From Tridacna crocea (Eukaryota; Mollusca; Bivalvia; Cardiida; Cardiidae), in contig OX031062.1 of the NCBI GenBank assembly GCA_943736015.1, positions 28,059,462 through 28,123,461 on the forward strand: a stretch of DNA of 64,000 nt, given 5' to 3'. A program made the position numbers and the translations under genes. Below, in pieces: positions 22,078-32,259 of this stretch. Positions within the stretch are counted from its first letter, which is position 1; every line of letters begins with the position of its first letter. Below the pieces are notes generated by a model that was not told the origin of the DNA, searched no databases, and saw only the letters and a list, made by a program, of their open reading frames with translations.

Positions 22078-22350
22078 ATATGGCTTGCAACACGTGAAAA
22101 GGGAAATTCGGATATCTGCGTAAAGTGTCGTCTCGAATCAGCCTGCGCGGTCCGCGCAGGCTGATTCAAGACGGCACTTTCCGTTTTCATGATTTTTTTT
22201 TATGTTTTGCGGAAGTCTACTGAAGATCAAAATCTAATGTAGACGTAAAGTGCCGTCTCGGATTAGCCTGCGCGGACTGCGCAGGCTGATCCGAAACGAC
22301 ACTTTACGCAAATGTCCGAATGCCCCTTTTCGCGTATTGCAAGCCATATG
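22078..22350. mobile_element. Double-hairpin MITE (GCCTGCGC family), intact
   Basis: Terminal inverted repeats read ATATGGCTTGCAACACGTG on the left and the complement CGTATTGCAAGCCATAT on the right. Inside are two GC-rich palindromes (AGCCTGCGCGGTCCGCGCAG at about 22139 and AGCCTGCGCGGACTGCGCAG at about 22266), each flanked by AAAGTG.CGTCTC words. Related copies are at 26843, 22868 and 30688. Confidence 0.8.
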
Positions 22351-22598
22351 AGTAATAAGAGAGCTCTACACTCCTTGAAACGGGGGCCTAATGCATTTGC
22401 AAAAAAAGATCGACACGTATCAGCCTGGGTGAAAACCGTCTGCTATTGTCAATCCTTTTCATATAAAAGGTCCAGTCTACCTCATGATTCAGTCTACTGT
22501 TAGACAAATTCAATGAATTCGTTATTGTGTGATGTGATGAATCGTGGAGATGTACTTTACACCCTTTTGCCAGAGCATGGCTAATATGACTTTTTTGG

Positions 22599-22646
22599 TA
22601 GAGAGTTAATGTCTGAAAATAGGCATTCAGACATTAACTCTCTACC
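22599..22646. repeat. Inverted copy of a MITE terminus
   Basis: GGTAGAGAGTTAATGTCTGA is followed after 8 bases by its exact complement, which is the start of the MITE at 22634. The element's end and flank have thus been duplicated in inverted orientation. Confidence 0.7.
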
Positions 22647-22866
22647 AAACGACAAACATTCAGACATGTCCAAATTGAAAGCACTTGCAGACGACAAAAT
22701 AAATGTGGCTAAAAAATTGAAACTTGTTTTGGGAAGGGTAGAAAACATTGTGGGAAAAGGAGAAAATGCTGGTTACCAGCATTTTCTCCTTTTCCTACAA
22801 TGTTTTCAAAAGGCTTCTTTCTCAGGGGTGTCAAAAGCAGGGATTGACGGTGTGGTAATGGGTTAA
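22634..22866 (-). mobile_element. TTAA hairpin MITE, intact
   Basis: TTAA on both sides (22634-22637, 22863-22866). The hairpin is almost perfect, with one change in the second arm (CCTACAATG). There is a small insertion near the left-type end (GGGATTGACGGTGTGG). Confidence 0.92.
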
Positions 22867-22867
22867 T

Positions 22868-23472
22868 CAGTGTAAAGTGCCATCTCGGATCAGCCCGCGC
22901 AGTCCGCAGAGGCTGATCCGAAACGACACTTTCCGTTTCTATGTAGATCTAATTTTCTGTTTTGCACAAGTCTACTGAAGTACGAAATCTGATATAGTCA
23001 TAAAGTGTCATCTGGTATTAGCCTGCGTGGACTGTGCAGGCTGATCCGAGACGACGCTTTACGCAAATGTCCAGATGCCCCGTTGTCTGCGCATGTCATA
23101 TTCTTCGAAGATTCGACTGTCTTATACGACACATCACTAGCCCCGAAAGCGGGCTGACTGTAATTTTACGCTCTATAAAGTAGTAATGTAGAAAATAGCT
23201 TTTATCAATACGTTTTAGGAGAAATGAGATCTGTCTTAGCTCCAGATTTCTCTAAATTGCTGATCATAGCTGAGTGATTTACACGAGGTAGCGTTTTATT
23301 GAGTAAACGTTTATTTTAGTTTGAAATTCAAAGTAACGGTTGTCGCGTAGGAAAGTGGTTCGGCTCTGTACCCAGGATGCCCAAATTAGATAGATGAGTA
23401 TTTACAGAATGCCATCTAGCGGAAGATAATGCCAGATGCCCCTTTTTGTGTGTTGCAGGTTATATTATATGA
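22868..23472. mobile_element. Double-hairpin MITE with internal 350-bp module
   Basis: Two GC-rich palindromes as in 22078-22350 (about 22890-22925 and 23020-23055) are followed by a 350-bp module (23080-23433) that recurs at 30890-31229. Then come the family's right-end words GATGCCCCTTTTTGTGTGTT and ATTATATG. The left terminal repeat is missing. Confidence 0.65.
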
Positions 23473-24202
23473 ACAAACTACTAGTAAGTATAAGCGCCTG
23501 TCTCCAATACTCACAAAAGGATTGGAGAACGCGTTTCATATTGAGCAAAATATTAATGCAGCTATTCGTTTTCGGATTCCAGAAAATGTGTGATTTGCAC
23601 GTACCGAAACTGGGGACCATTAAAATTTCGTTTGAACCTCATGTTACGACCTGATTTGAGATATAAAAACAAAATAGCTTGCCAATTTTTGACAATTTAA
23701 ATTTATCTGAATCTCTAGGAATTAAAGATTAAAAAAAAGTGGAGGTGTAAATAAAGCATTTAGATATTGTCGAGTGTCCTAATTACGTGAGTGTCCTTGA
23801 ACCGGTGATTTTTGTGTGCATCTCGTACATCGCATATTTTGATGACGCTAGTTCTGCTCGTAACCCTTACCAATATTCGAATGTTTCATTGCCCTTGAAT
23901 AGCAGATAAATACCAGAAAAATGCACGTGAAAATCACCTAATGATCATATGCAAAAGAAATATACATCTTTTTTTCTTGAATCTAAATAGTATTCCTTCT
24001 CAAATAATGCAACAATCTTCAACAAGCTGCTGGAATTAGGTCACGCCATGTTTGCACAAGAAGGCCGACGGCATGTTCTTTATTACATGAAAATATACAG
24101 TTATGCAAGTTATTCTTTTCATATGAAAGTGACTAGAAATGATTTTTATGAAGGTAGGTAATTCCTAGCTCATATTCTGGTCTCTATTCTAATTAAATCA
24201 AG
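23473..24202. other. No feature supported
   Basis: Intronic sequence of the minus-strand gene. No repeat family or exon was recognised. Confidence 0.4.
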
Positions 24203-24378
24203 TTGTTTCCTTATTATCACAGAATCATGACACGCGAGAACCTCACGAAATTTCTTAGTTCAACATTACAGCTTGGTACCACGTCAGGTATGAATCCTTG
24301 GTTGGGCTTCAGCCTTTCCCTGGGATCCATGTCAGTTTTACACCATAACATACATGATTCCTTTGTCAGATTACTTAC

Positions 24379-24533
24379 CCAATGGTTTTCGTTTGGCCAG
24401 TTACAGAGGAGTCCTTTTCCATATTAATACAACTAGTGTCACCACTGGTAATGGCGTTATTATCTCCGGGCGTTTGACTCCACTGCTTATGTTCATCGGT
24501 CGTGAACTGTGCAGTTTTTTTGAAACAACAAAA
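24379..24533 (-). CDS. Internal exon of the CD225-like gene
   Basis: On the minus strand, a long pyrimidine tract ending TATAATTTCAG (24534-24545 and above) leads into 51 codons, FCCFKKTAQFTTDEHKQWSQ onward through DTSCINMEKDSSVTGQTKTI, followed by the consensus donor GG|GTAAGT. The two leftover bases join the first base of 21339 to give Gly, so the pair is in phase. The encoded stretch is polar and Ser/Thr/Asp-rich, as expected of the cytoplasmic N-terminal part of a CD225-type protein. Upstream exons, including the start codon, were not found. Confidence 0.55.
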
Positions 24534-24643
24534 CTGAAATTATAATTAAAAATAACAAAAGTAGAAAAGAAGTCTTGCAGCTGACTTCTGTTTTAAAATA
24601 TAACTGTGGCAAAAGGAGACAGATGACACCATTTGAATCGTAT

Positions 24644-24845
24644 TTAACCCTTTACAGACAAATCCCAGTTTTTTTTTCCGATCCTAAGGTGCTTCAGAAA
24701 ACATTATGGGAAAAGCATAAAATGTTGATAACCAGCATTTTCTGTTTTTTCTTCAATGGTTTTACCATCTGCCAAAGAAAAGATTTGTCATAAGCAACAT
24801 GAAATTTATCATCTGCAAGTGCTTTTATTTTGGACAAGTCTTAAT
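24644..24845 (+). mobile_element. TTAA hairpin MITE, decayed
   Basis: TTAA at 24644-24647, then CCCTTTACAGACAAATCCC. The first arm is degenerate, the second arm only partly pairs (CAGCATTTTCTG), and the right end is lost after TTTGGACAAGTC. Confidence 0.65.
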
Positions 24846-24863
24846 AGTCTATTTCTACGTCTA

Positions 24864-25092
24864 TTAACTCTTTACCACACGACAATATTTTAGACTGGTC
24901 CAAATTCAAAGCATTTGCAGACGACAAAATAAAGGTGACTGAAAAATAGAAATTTGTTCTAGGAAGGGTAGAAAACACTGTGGGAAAAGGAGAAAATGCT
25001 GGTTACCAGCATTTTCTCCTTTTCCCATAGTGTTTTCAAAAGGCTTCTTTCTCAGGGTCGTCAAAAGTAGGGATTGTGTGTTAATGGGTTAC
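24864..25092 (-). mobile_element. TTAA hairpin MITE, near intact
   Basis: Left flank TTAA (24864-24867), right flank TTAC (25089-25092). The arm carries the paired ACACTGTGGG type on one side and CCCATAGTGT on the other. Confidence 0.88.
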
Positions 25093-25651
25093 AGAGTAAA
25101 AAGAGCTCAAACTTCAAAAATACTAGTGCAGCATCTCAAGTTCCTCACTGTAATACTTACAAAAGCCATAACTTTGGATCAGCCCGCGAAGAAACTCCAA
25201 ATTTTACCACGTATGAATAGTAGAGCTATCTAAAATTTTAATTTTTCCCGGCGAACCTGAGTAGAGCTAGCTTATTGTGCTTGCTTTTGACCTATTTTTA
25301 AATACTGATAGCAAATGAATAAATGTGAATTTGTGATTGGTTAAAATGTGGACATGTTTATTCTAAGGACCCCAGCTTAATTTCTCCCAAATTTACACTG
25401 CTTATCTTTTTTAAATATTTTTTTTTTTTGGTTAAGAATAGCTAGTGTACGATAGGTAATACTGGAAATAAAATCTTGATTTAAAAAAAGAAGGGAAAAA
25501 TCACCGGTTAGACCCGATCATATTTCATATTCCTTTTCCGCTCTTTCTGATGTCTGTACGAGATTTGTGTTTCAAACAAAAGCTAAATGTCAATATTTTA
25601 CTCCTTTGCGCTTGTAAACGATGGTCCTTCACCTTGCAGGAATTACTTTAA

Positions 25652-25883
25652 TAAACCCTTTACCAAACAATCCCAGCTTTTAACGACCCTGAGAAAGAGG
25701 CCTTCTTAAAACGTTGTGGGAAAAGAAGAAAATGCTGGTGACCAGCATTTTCTCCTTTTCCCACTATGTTTTCCTCCCTTCCCAGAACAAATGTTAAATT
25801 TTCAGTCACTTTCACTCTGTCGTCTGCAAATTATGCTTTCAATATGGACTAGTCTAAAATTTTGTCGTCTGGTAAAGGGTGAA
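25652..25883 (+). mobile_element. TTAA hairpin MITE, flanks mutated
   Basis: Full-length body and strong hairpin. Flanks are TAAA on the left and TGAA on the right, each one base from TTAA. AACGTTGTGGG at the arm base is not matched on the other side. Confidence 0.82.
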
Positions 25884-25885
25884 CT

Positions 25886-26089
25886 CTAAGCCCTTTCCAA
25901 AACGACAATTCTGGACTAGACTAAATTGAAAGCGTTTGCAGACGACGAATCAAATGCATGCAAAATTATGATTTTTGTCTATGAAAGGGTAGAAAACATG
26001 GTGAAAAAAGGAGAAAATGCTGTTTACCAGCATATTTCTTTTCCTTTTCAAAAGCCTTCTTTCCCAGGAATTGTGTGGGAAAAGGTTAA
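25886..26089 (-). mobile_element. TTAA hairpin MITE, short variant
   Basis: Starts CTAA then GCCCTTTCCAAAACGAC and ends AAAAGG with TTAA (26086-26089). The second arm is shortened (CATATTTCTTTTCC), so the hairpin is imperfect. It shares its right TTAA with the next element. Confidence 0.72.
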
Positions 26090-26258
26090 CCAGACGACAA
26101 AATTTTAGACTCATCCAATTAGAAAGTATTTGCAGATGACTTCTTTAACGTGGTTTAAATCTCAGAATTTGTCTATGAAAAGGTAGAAAACATTGTGGGA
26201 AAAGCAGAAATGCTGGTTAATAGCCTATTTTGCTTTTCCCACAATGTTTTCTAAATCT
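26086..26258 (-). mobile_element. TTAA hairpin MITE, truncated
   Basis: Abuts the previous copy at a shared TTAA. The right-type end and both hairpin arms remain (GGAAAAGCAGAAATGC facing GCTTTTCCC), and the terminal 60 bases are lost. Confidence 0.68.
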
Positions 26259-26340
26259 TGTATCTAAATCGAACTGGAAAAGAAAATGACTTCTGAATGA
26301 AGTTACTATTATTTTCCTCTTCAAACACGACCCTTGATAT

Positions 26341-26559
26341 TTTATCCTTTACCAAACAAGAAAATTTTAGACTGGTCCAAACTGAAAGCACTTGCAGATG
26401 ACAAAATAAACGTAACTCAAAAATTGAAATTTGTTTCCAGCAGAATAGAAAACATAGTGGGGAAAGAAGAAAATGCTGGTTACCAGCATTTTCTCCTTTT
26501 CACACAATGATTTCAAAGCGCTTCTGTCTCAGGGTCGTAAAAACCAGGTAAAGGGTGAA
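26341..26559 (-). mobile_element. TTAA hairpin MITE, flanks mutated
   Basis: Flanks are TTTA and TGAA. The body is otherwise complete, with a good hairpin (two arm mismatches), and a short deletion removes GGGATTGTGTGG near the end. Confidence 0.8.
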
Positions 26560-26667
26560 TAGTTAAATAAAATACTCTAGTATTTACAATGGATACTCCT
26601 TTTTATTTTGTAAATGATAATAGAGTGGGGTAACAGATAAAAAAAATAAAATACAAACATACCGGTA

Positions 26668-26735
26668 ACAGTCTGTCTGTCTGTCTGCCCGCAGGGTTGC
26701 CGGTCTGTCCTTCCGTCCGTCTGTCTGTCTCGTCT
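26668..26735 (+). repeat. GTCT microsatellite
   Basis: Interrupted runs of GTCT/GTCC. Confidence 0.8.
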
Positions 26736-26842
26736 ATTGAAGTATAATATTCACTGTGAAGCTATTTCGACTGGAATTTTTGGGTGGTAAATTACGTAAA
26801 TACGCGAACATAAAAACTAGAATTTCATGAAATGTAAGGCTC

Positions 26843-27117
26843 CATATATGGCCTGCAACGAGCGAAAAGGGGTATTCAGACATTTGCGAAAACTGTCGTC
26901 TCGGATCAGCCTGTGCGGTCAGCGCAGGCTAATCCGAGACGGCACTTTCCGTTTTTATGCAATTTTCTGTTTCGTGCAAGTCTACTGTAGCACAAAATCT
27001 AATGTAGTCGTAAAGTGCCGTCTCGGATCAGCCTGCGCGGACTGCGCAGGCTGATCCGAGACGACACTTTACGCAAATGTCTGAATGCCCCTTTTCGCGT
27101 GTTACAAGCATTATATG
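26843..27117. mobile_element. Double-hairpin MITE (GCCTGCGC family), intact
   Basis: Ends CCATATATGGCCTGCAACG and GTGTTACAAGCATTATATG. Palindromes lie at about 26907-26942 and 27031-27066, the second perfect (AGCCTGCGCGGACTGCGCAG). Full length like 22078-22350. Open frames within it on both strands are palindrome artefacts. Confidence 0.82.
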
Positions 27118-27374
27118 ATTTTTCCCAAGTAGACAGTGTAAAGAGTGAAAAGATCTAAAGTTCCGGTGTTTTTTCTCTAATGAGCGATCGTTAAGGCTTT
27201 CCCAAGGATGCAAAATTTCCAAGAATTGTACTCTTTCGCGCTTTGTTTTATATGGTGCAAGTTTAAAAGAATTTCATTTTCAAATTCATTTTTCTCTTTT
27301 TTTTAACTTTGTCTTTATTATGTCGTGTCGATAGCTCGAACCCCATTCGGCATACCTCGGGTGATGGGAGCCGT

Positions 27375-28660
27375 GTTGGATCATATTTGTAACAAATCAT
27401 ATATGTAACACCTGTTACATATATGATCACATATGTAACATGTGTTACATATATGACTCGGAAATCAAGCATAAATGTAACATATTTTGTGACGAATATG
27501 ATCGATGCCGGTTTTTGATGTGACATGAAATCACATATGTCACAGGTCAATTTTGATTTAAAAACAGTACAAAAGAATGCATATTTACATCTGAAACACA
27601 TTTGTAGCAGGTTTTTATTCACCAGATGGGCCAATATCTTGATACTGATTTGTTGTGTCACTTTGTCCATCGTCGTCATCGGCGGTGACGTCGACGTCAC
27701 TCTTTCGCGTCCGCTCCATATTTCCTCAACTCTTTAAAGGATATTCATGAATATAATGTCCGGTATCGTGGCTGCTCTCTGTTTATATATATAAACATAT
27801 ATATATGGGCCACAACGTGAGAAAATGTACCTTCGGACAATTGGTGAGTATTTGATAAACAACGTTATTTTGAATGTATAATATTTCTGGAGTATGTTAG
27901 TCTTTATTTGAACAGATTATTCAGGTTATTTTGTGAGTTATGACCAATTTACTATATGAACCCTACAAACGTCATTTACCTGAAAAATGAAGTCAAAGTT
28001 GCGTAATGCATTTCTGCGTGTTAGTAGAACCTACAAAACTCGATGCATTTGCTTAAAACTGTTTAAGCACTGATCAAACCCCGTATTGTTACGGCAATAT
28101 GTTGAAATTATTTTGTGTATTTTATTGCGATGTGGTTGCTATGGTTACCTTTTAACGATAGATATAGGAAAATATATAAAATGGGCTGAGACAAGGGCAG
28201 ATAACTCCAAGTATTGAAATAAATATGTTTTAAAACTCATTCAGTTGAAAGATTACAATTACAGTGATATTTTTAAAACATTTATATTACATGATTTTTC
28301 CTCTTTTTGCAGCTTTCTACTAGTGATGACAGAATGTCCGAAGGTACATTTTGTCACGGTGAGGTTCATGCGTTTGTGTGTGTGTGTGTGGGTGTGTGTG
28401 GGTGTGTGTGTGTGTGTGATTACACACATGTGTTACATATGTGATCATATATGTGTTACATATGTGATCATATATGTAACACATGTTACATTTGTGATCA
28501 TATATGTAACACATAGACAACTAAACCTGTTACATATATGCTTCTCATGTCAACCCCCATTTCGGACAAACACATTTGTAACACACTTTATCTGTTACGA
28601 ATGTGATCATGTACGTAACAAATGTGTTACATATATGATTTGTTACAAATATGATCCAAC
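27375..28660. mobile_element. 1.3-kb inverted-repeat DNA transposon, 8-bp target duplication
   Basis: The first 36 bases (GTTGGATCATATTTGTAACA and onward) are the exact complement of the last 36. The flanks are GGAGCCGT on the left and AGAGCCGT on the right, an 8-bp direct duplication with one mismatch. Each terminal 150-250 bp carries many TATATGTAACAC / GTGTTACATATA subterminal repeats in both orientations. The interior has no transposase frame, so the element is non-autonomous. An 8-bp duplication plus subterminal repeats fits the hAT superfamily by established rules, but the family assignment is inference. A GT-rich microsatellite (about 28376-28418) lies inside. Confidence 0.8.
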
Positions 28661-28815
28661 AGAGCCGTCATAGTATGTAGACCTGTATGGAATCGGCCGA
28701 GTTGTGACGAGTGCTCGAGCCTGTGATGTATTTATGACGTATATCACCAGCCAATAGCGTAAACCAAAAAATTATGATTAAAAAAAACCTGTTATTTGAA
28801 TTCCTCCCCCTTCCC

Positions 28816-28842
28816 CACCACACACACACACACACACACATT
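28816..28842 (+). repeat. CA microsatellite
   Basis: Twelve or so CA units. Confidence 0.9.
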
Positions 28843-29177
28843 GTGTCGGAAGCTGCAGATCCAAGACAGATTCCTTGTTCTTTACAGTCTGACCTTAATC
28901 CGCAATGTCCACACAACCGCCAATCTACTTTGGTGTGAGTTTCACAGGGAAAGGATAAATCCTTACTTTTTAGCCTATTCGTAAAGTTCATCCTATAGAT
29001 CTTCATCACGCGGCACATTTTATGCTTTCTAATCCGGACCTGTACTTTGTGATAGTTTGCAATTTACGAAAACATATATACATGGCACTTGATTAAGTTT
29101 GATAAGATATGACTGGGCTACTGTGGAAACTGTTATAGATGTAATCGTATTGAAAAGAAAAAAAAAACAGCGCATTT

Positions 29178-29220
29178 TGAGAGAGAGACAGAGAGACAGA
29201 GAGAAACAGACAGACAGACA
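29178..29220 (+). repeat. GA/CAGA low-complexity repeat
   Basis: GAGAGAGACAGAGAG followed by CAGACAGACAGA. Confidence 0.85.
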
Positions 29221-29429
29221 TTGAAAGGTAAGATAACAACCATTCTTAGCGATGTTCATGGACAACGATGATACAAATAGGTTCTATTTCATCGTACAAA
29301 CTCTTTTTCCAGTCACAATATCTAAAACAACAAGTTCAATGTAAAAACTATGTATAGTTTTGAAGACAATGCTCCAAACATCAAAAGTGTAATTAAGTGT
29401 TACTTAAGTGTAACTTAAAGTTACTCCCA

Positions 29430-29835
29430 GTCGGCTATTTTGCATCGAATCAAAAAAATAAAAAAAAGTGTCACGGCAGAATGGGTTATTGTACACATGT
29501 ATGAAGTTTCACGAAATTCCGTCCAATGGTATTAGAGATATTTGCCGTGACGGACACACGGACGGACGGACTTTCTTACGAGGCGGACATTGTGGGGTCG
29601 AATTGTTCTTTATTCAATGCAACCAAATGCAACCCAACAAGTGCATTTTTTAACCCCACTATCCCTAACCCTAACCCCATACCAACCAGATGGACGGAAT
29701 GAACCCCATAGAGACTAAATGTACACTTGCCCCTAATTTCACAATGTCGTCCTCGTAAGGACGGACAGACGGAAGGACGGACGGACAACGCTAAAACTAT
29801 ATCCCTCCGCCTACGGCGGGGGATAAAAACAATCT
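29430..29835 (+). repeat. Interspersed repeat ending in GACGGAC...CCTACGGCGG
   Basis: AGTTTCACGAAATTCCGTCC-type sequence, then GACGGACACACGGACGGAC, and after an inserted element AAAACTATATCCCTCCGCC. This layout is typical of bivalve tandem-repeat tails. It is interrupted by the element at 29575-29759. Confidence 0.5.
29575..29759. mobile_element. Small inverted-repeat element (TTACGAGG ends)
   Basis: CTTACGAGGCGGACATTGTG at the left faces CACAATGTCGTCCTCGTAAG at the right (18 of 20 complementary). The interior of 145 bp is non-coding and contains CCCTAACCCTAACCCC. It is inserted in the repeat at 29430-29835. Target duplication is unclear. Confidence 0.65.
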
Positions 29836-29885
29836 TCTGTGGAGATTTGAAAATGTATTTCGATAGTTCCGTGTTTTATTCCTCA

Positions 29886-30000
29886 CCTCACAATCTCGAC
29901 CCTAAAGAGGAAGACTTCTGAAAACGAAAACATTATGGAAAAGGAGAAAATGCTGGAAACCAGCATTTTCTCCACTTCCAATAATGTTTTCTAACTTTAT
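29886..30000 (+). mobile_element. TTAA hairpin MITE, core
   Basis: CACAATCTCGACCC, then arms GGAAAAGGAGAAAATGCTGG and the complement with two changes. Both termini are lost. Confidence 0.65.
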
Positions 30001-30354
30001 TGGCCAGTAAAAAATATCCTCGTTTGATATAGACTTAAAGGATTTTAAAAAGTACCAGATAAAAAAAAAATATATATATTTTTCCTATGAAGTATTAAAA
30101 AGAAAAACTCCAGAGATTAAATACACAAAACTAATTACAAAATCGCAGAATTATATACGTTAAAACTTTTATACCATAATTCGCAGGTTTAAAGTATCAA
30201 TAATATAGTCCGGAGTGTTTACCCCTGCAATGACTGACAGTTGCTGTTTCTGGTTGACAGTAAACAAAAATATCTCAATATTAAAAAAAAAAACATATCC
30301 ATGTTGAGAGGCCCTTCAAGAGCTAAAAATATTTCATAACATTACAAATTATTT

Positions 30355-30584
30355 TTAAACCATTTACCACACGATGACGACTTTTACCACCATTTAGGAA
30401 GGAACCATTTGAAAACATTGTGGGAAAAGGAGAAAATGCTGGTAACCAGCATTTTCTCCTTTTCCCACAATGTTTTCTATCCTTTAAAGGTCAAATTTCA
30501 TTATTTGAGTAACATCTAAATTATCGTCTGCAAATGCTTTAAATTTGGACAAGGCTAAAATTTTGTTGTCTTGTAAAGAGTTAA
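30355..30584 (+). mobile_element. TTAA hairpin MITE, intact
   Basis: TTAA at 30355-30358 and 30581-30584, perfect hairpin. The middle (GTCAAATTTCATTATTTGAG) is of the same subtype as 11233. Confidence 0.92.
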
Positions 30585-30687
30585 GTATCGCCCCGCCAAA
30601 AGGGTATTTAATGCACTGGCCTTGACCAGGCTAGATAATTTTTGCAGATACATTAAAGAAACCCCACCTTTTAACACAGTATGATTC

Positions 30688-31230
30688 ATATAATTGGATA
30701 GCAACACGCGAAAAGGAACATCCGGACGTTTGACATCGGCAAAAAATGTTTTGACCAGGTCAGCCTGCGCGGATTGCACAGGCGGATATGGGTCGATACT
30801 TTTTGCAAATGCATTGGACCTCCTCGCACAGAGCCCAGCCCAATTCATAGTTTTCCTTAATGTAGATTAGTTTTCAGGCATATCAGTGACTGTTGTCTGC
30901 TCATGTCGTATTCATCGAAGATTCGATAGGTCAGCTATGACGCACCACTCCCCCCATTATGGGGGATGTAGTCATACGCGCTGTAAAGTAGCAATGGAGA
31001 AAATGGCTTCTATCATTCAATGTGTTTGAGGAGAAATCATTCCTGTTTTAACTCCAGATTTCTCTAAACTGCTGATCATAGCTGAATGAATCACACCAGG
31101 TAGCGTTTTATTGAGTAAACATTTATTTTAGTTTGAAATTAAAAGTGACGGTTCTCGCGTAGAAGTGTAGTCAGAATGCCCAAATTCTGAGACGTGTATT
31201 TGTAGAATATCATCTAGCGGGAGATAATGA
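30688..31230. mobile_element. Double-hairpin MITE, partial, with shared 350-bp module
   Basis: The left terminal words (TAGCAACACGCGAAAAGG) and one GC-rich palindrome (CAGCCTGCGCGGATTGCACA) precede the module at 30890-31229, which matches 23080-23433 with many substitutions and ends CATCTAGCGGGAGATAATG. Confidence 0.6.
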
Positions 31231-31307
31231 TCAGTGACACTTAGAGTACTCGTGGTCCTTCTTCGGTTTTATTAATACCAGGCCTTTGGACATTACCACA
31301 GACCCTC

Positions 31308-31542
31308 TTAACTCTTTACCACACGAGAAAATTTTAGACTGGTCCAAATTGAAAGTACATGTATTTGCAGACGACAAAATAATGGTAACTAAAAAATAGA
31401 AATTCGTTCTGGAAAGGGTAGAAAACACTGTGGGAAAAGGAGAAAATGCTAGTTACCAGCATTTTCTCCTTTTCCCATAGTGTTTTCAAAAGGCTTCTTT
31501 CTCAGGGGCGTCATAAGTAGAGGTTGTGTGGTAATGGATTAA
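31308..31542 (-). mobile_element. TTAA hairpin MITE, intact
   Basis: TTAA at 31308-31311 and 31539-31542. The body has a 7-base insertion (AAGTACATGTATTTGC). The arms end ACACTGTGGG / CCCATAGTGT. Confidence 0.9.
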
Positions 31543-31779
31543 AATACAAACACCACCAGTGGGGATCGAACTGGTGTTGATATTGACCTATCCTTTCCAA
31601 GTAAACATTCATTCCTAAATCCCAAGACTACTGATTGGCTAAGACAGATCATTGTTGCAAATGGAGTAATTGCGATAGATTTATTTTTGTGGGTATTCGA
31701 AGGACAATGACGCACATCCGCAACTTGAACTATTACCATAGTAACCTTTGCTCCCATTTCGAATTATAGGAATGTTCGA

Positions 31780-32259
31780 ATAACCCATTACCACACTATC
31801 CCTACTTTTGACGAGCATGAGAAAGAAGCCTTTAGAAATCATTGTGGGAAAAGGAGAAATTGTTGGTAGCCAGCATTTTGTCCTTTTTCCCCACAATGTT
31901 TTCTACTCCTCCTAAAACAAATTTCAAATTTTCAGTCCGGTGTAATGCAGAAAAATGACCCCCATTACAAAATGACCCCCGGGTCGTTTCTCGACGTAGA
32001 GGAACGACCCATGGGTCATTTTTCGACGTAGAAAAATGACCCGGGTCATTATTCTACGTCGAGAAATGACCCATGGGTCATTTCTCGACGTAGAGAAATG
32101 ACCCATGGGTCATTCCTCCACGTCGAGAAATGACTGTGGGTCATTTTGTAATGGGGGGTCATTTCTCTGCATTACACCGGCACTAATCTTTTATTTTGTC
32201 GTCTGCAAATGCTTTCGATTTGGACAAGTCTAAAATATTGTCGTTTGGTAATGAGATAA
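31780..32259 (+). mobile_element. Hairpin MITE with ATAA duplication, split by another element
   Basis: The left end (CCCATTACCACACTATCC) follows ATAA at 31780-31783 and the right end (GTCGTTTGGTAATGAG) precedes ATAA at 32256-32259. The matched flanks suggest use of a non-canonical target. The body is interrupted at TTTTCAGT by the 244-bp element at 31937-32180 and resumes at CACTAATC. Confidence 0.85.
31937..32180. mobile_element. Nested palindromic element with 32-bp palindromic tandem core
   Basis: The ends are CCGGTGTAATGCAGA and TCTGCATTACACCGG, with about 42 bp of inverted terminal repeat running through AATGACCCCCATTAC. The centre holds about five head-to-tail units of roughly 32 bp, each symmetrical about CCATGG (ATGACCCATGGGTCAT) and about ACGT (TCGACGTAGA). 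It has no coding capacity. It is inserted inside the MITE 31780-32259. Confidence 0.88.

Noticed and set aside
22609-22866. 85-codon open frame across a MITE
   Set aside because: Entirely inside a TTAA hairpin element. Many similar frames (NIVGKGENAGYQHFL phrase) exist across the window for the same reason.
28245-28673. 142-codon open frame (plus) rich in YICDHI/CVTYV repeats
   Set aside because: It is the translation of the GTAACA/TGTTAC subterminal repeats of the transposon at 27375-28660. Its repetitive composition and reverse-strand twin at 28320-28520 show that it is not a gene.
29651-29676. CCCTAACCCTAACCCC telomere-like sequence
   Set aside because: Only two units, located inside a small transposon-like element. 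Not a telomere or interstitial array.
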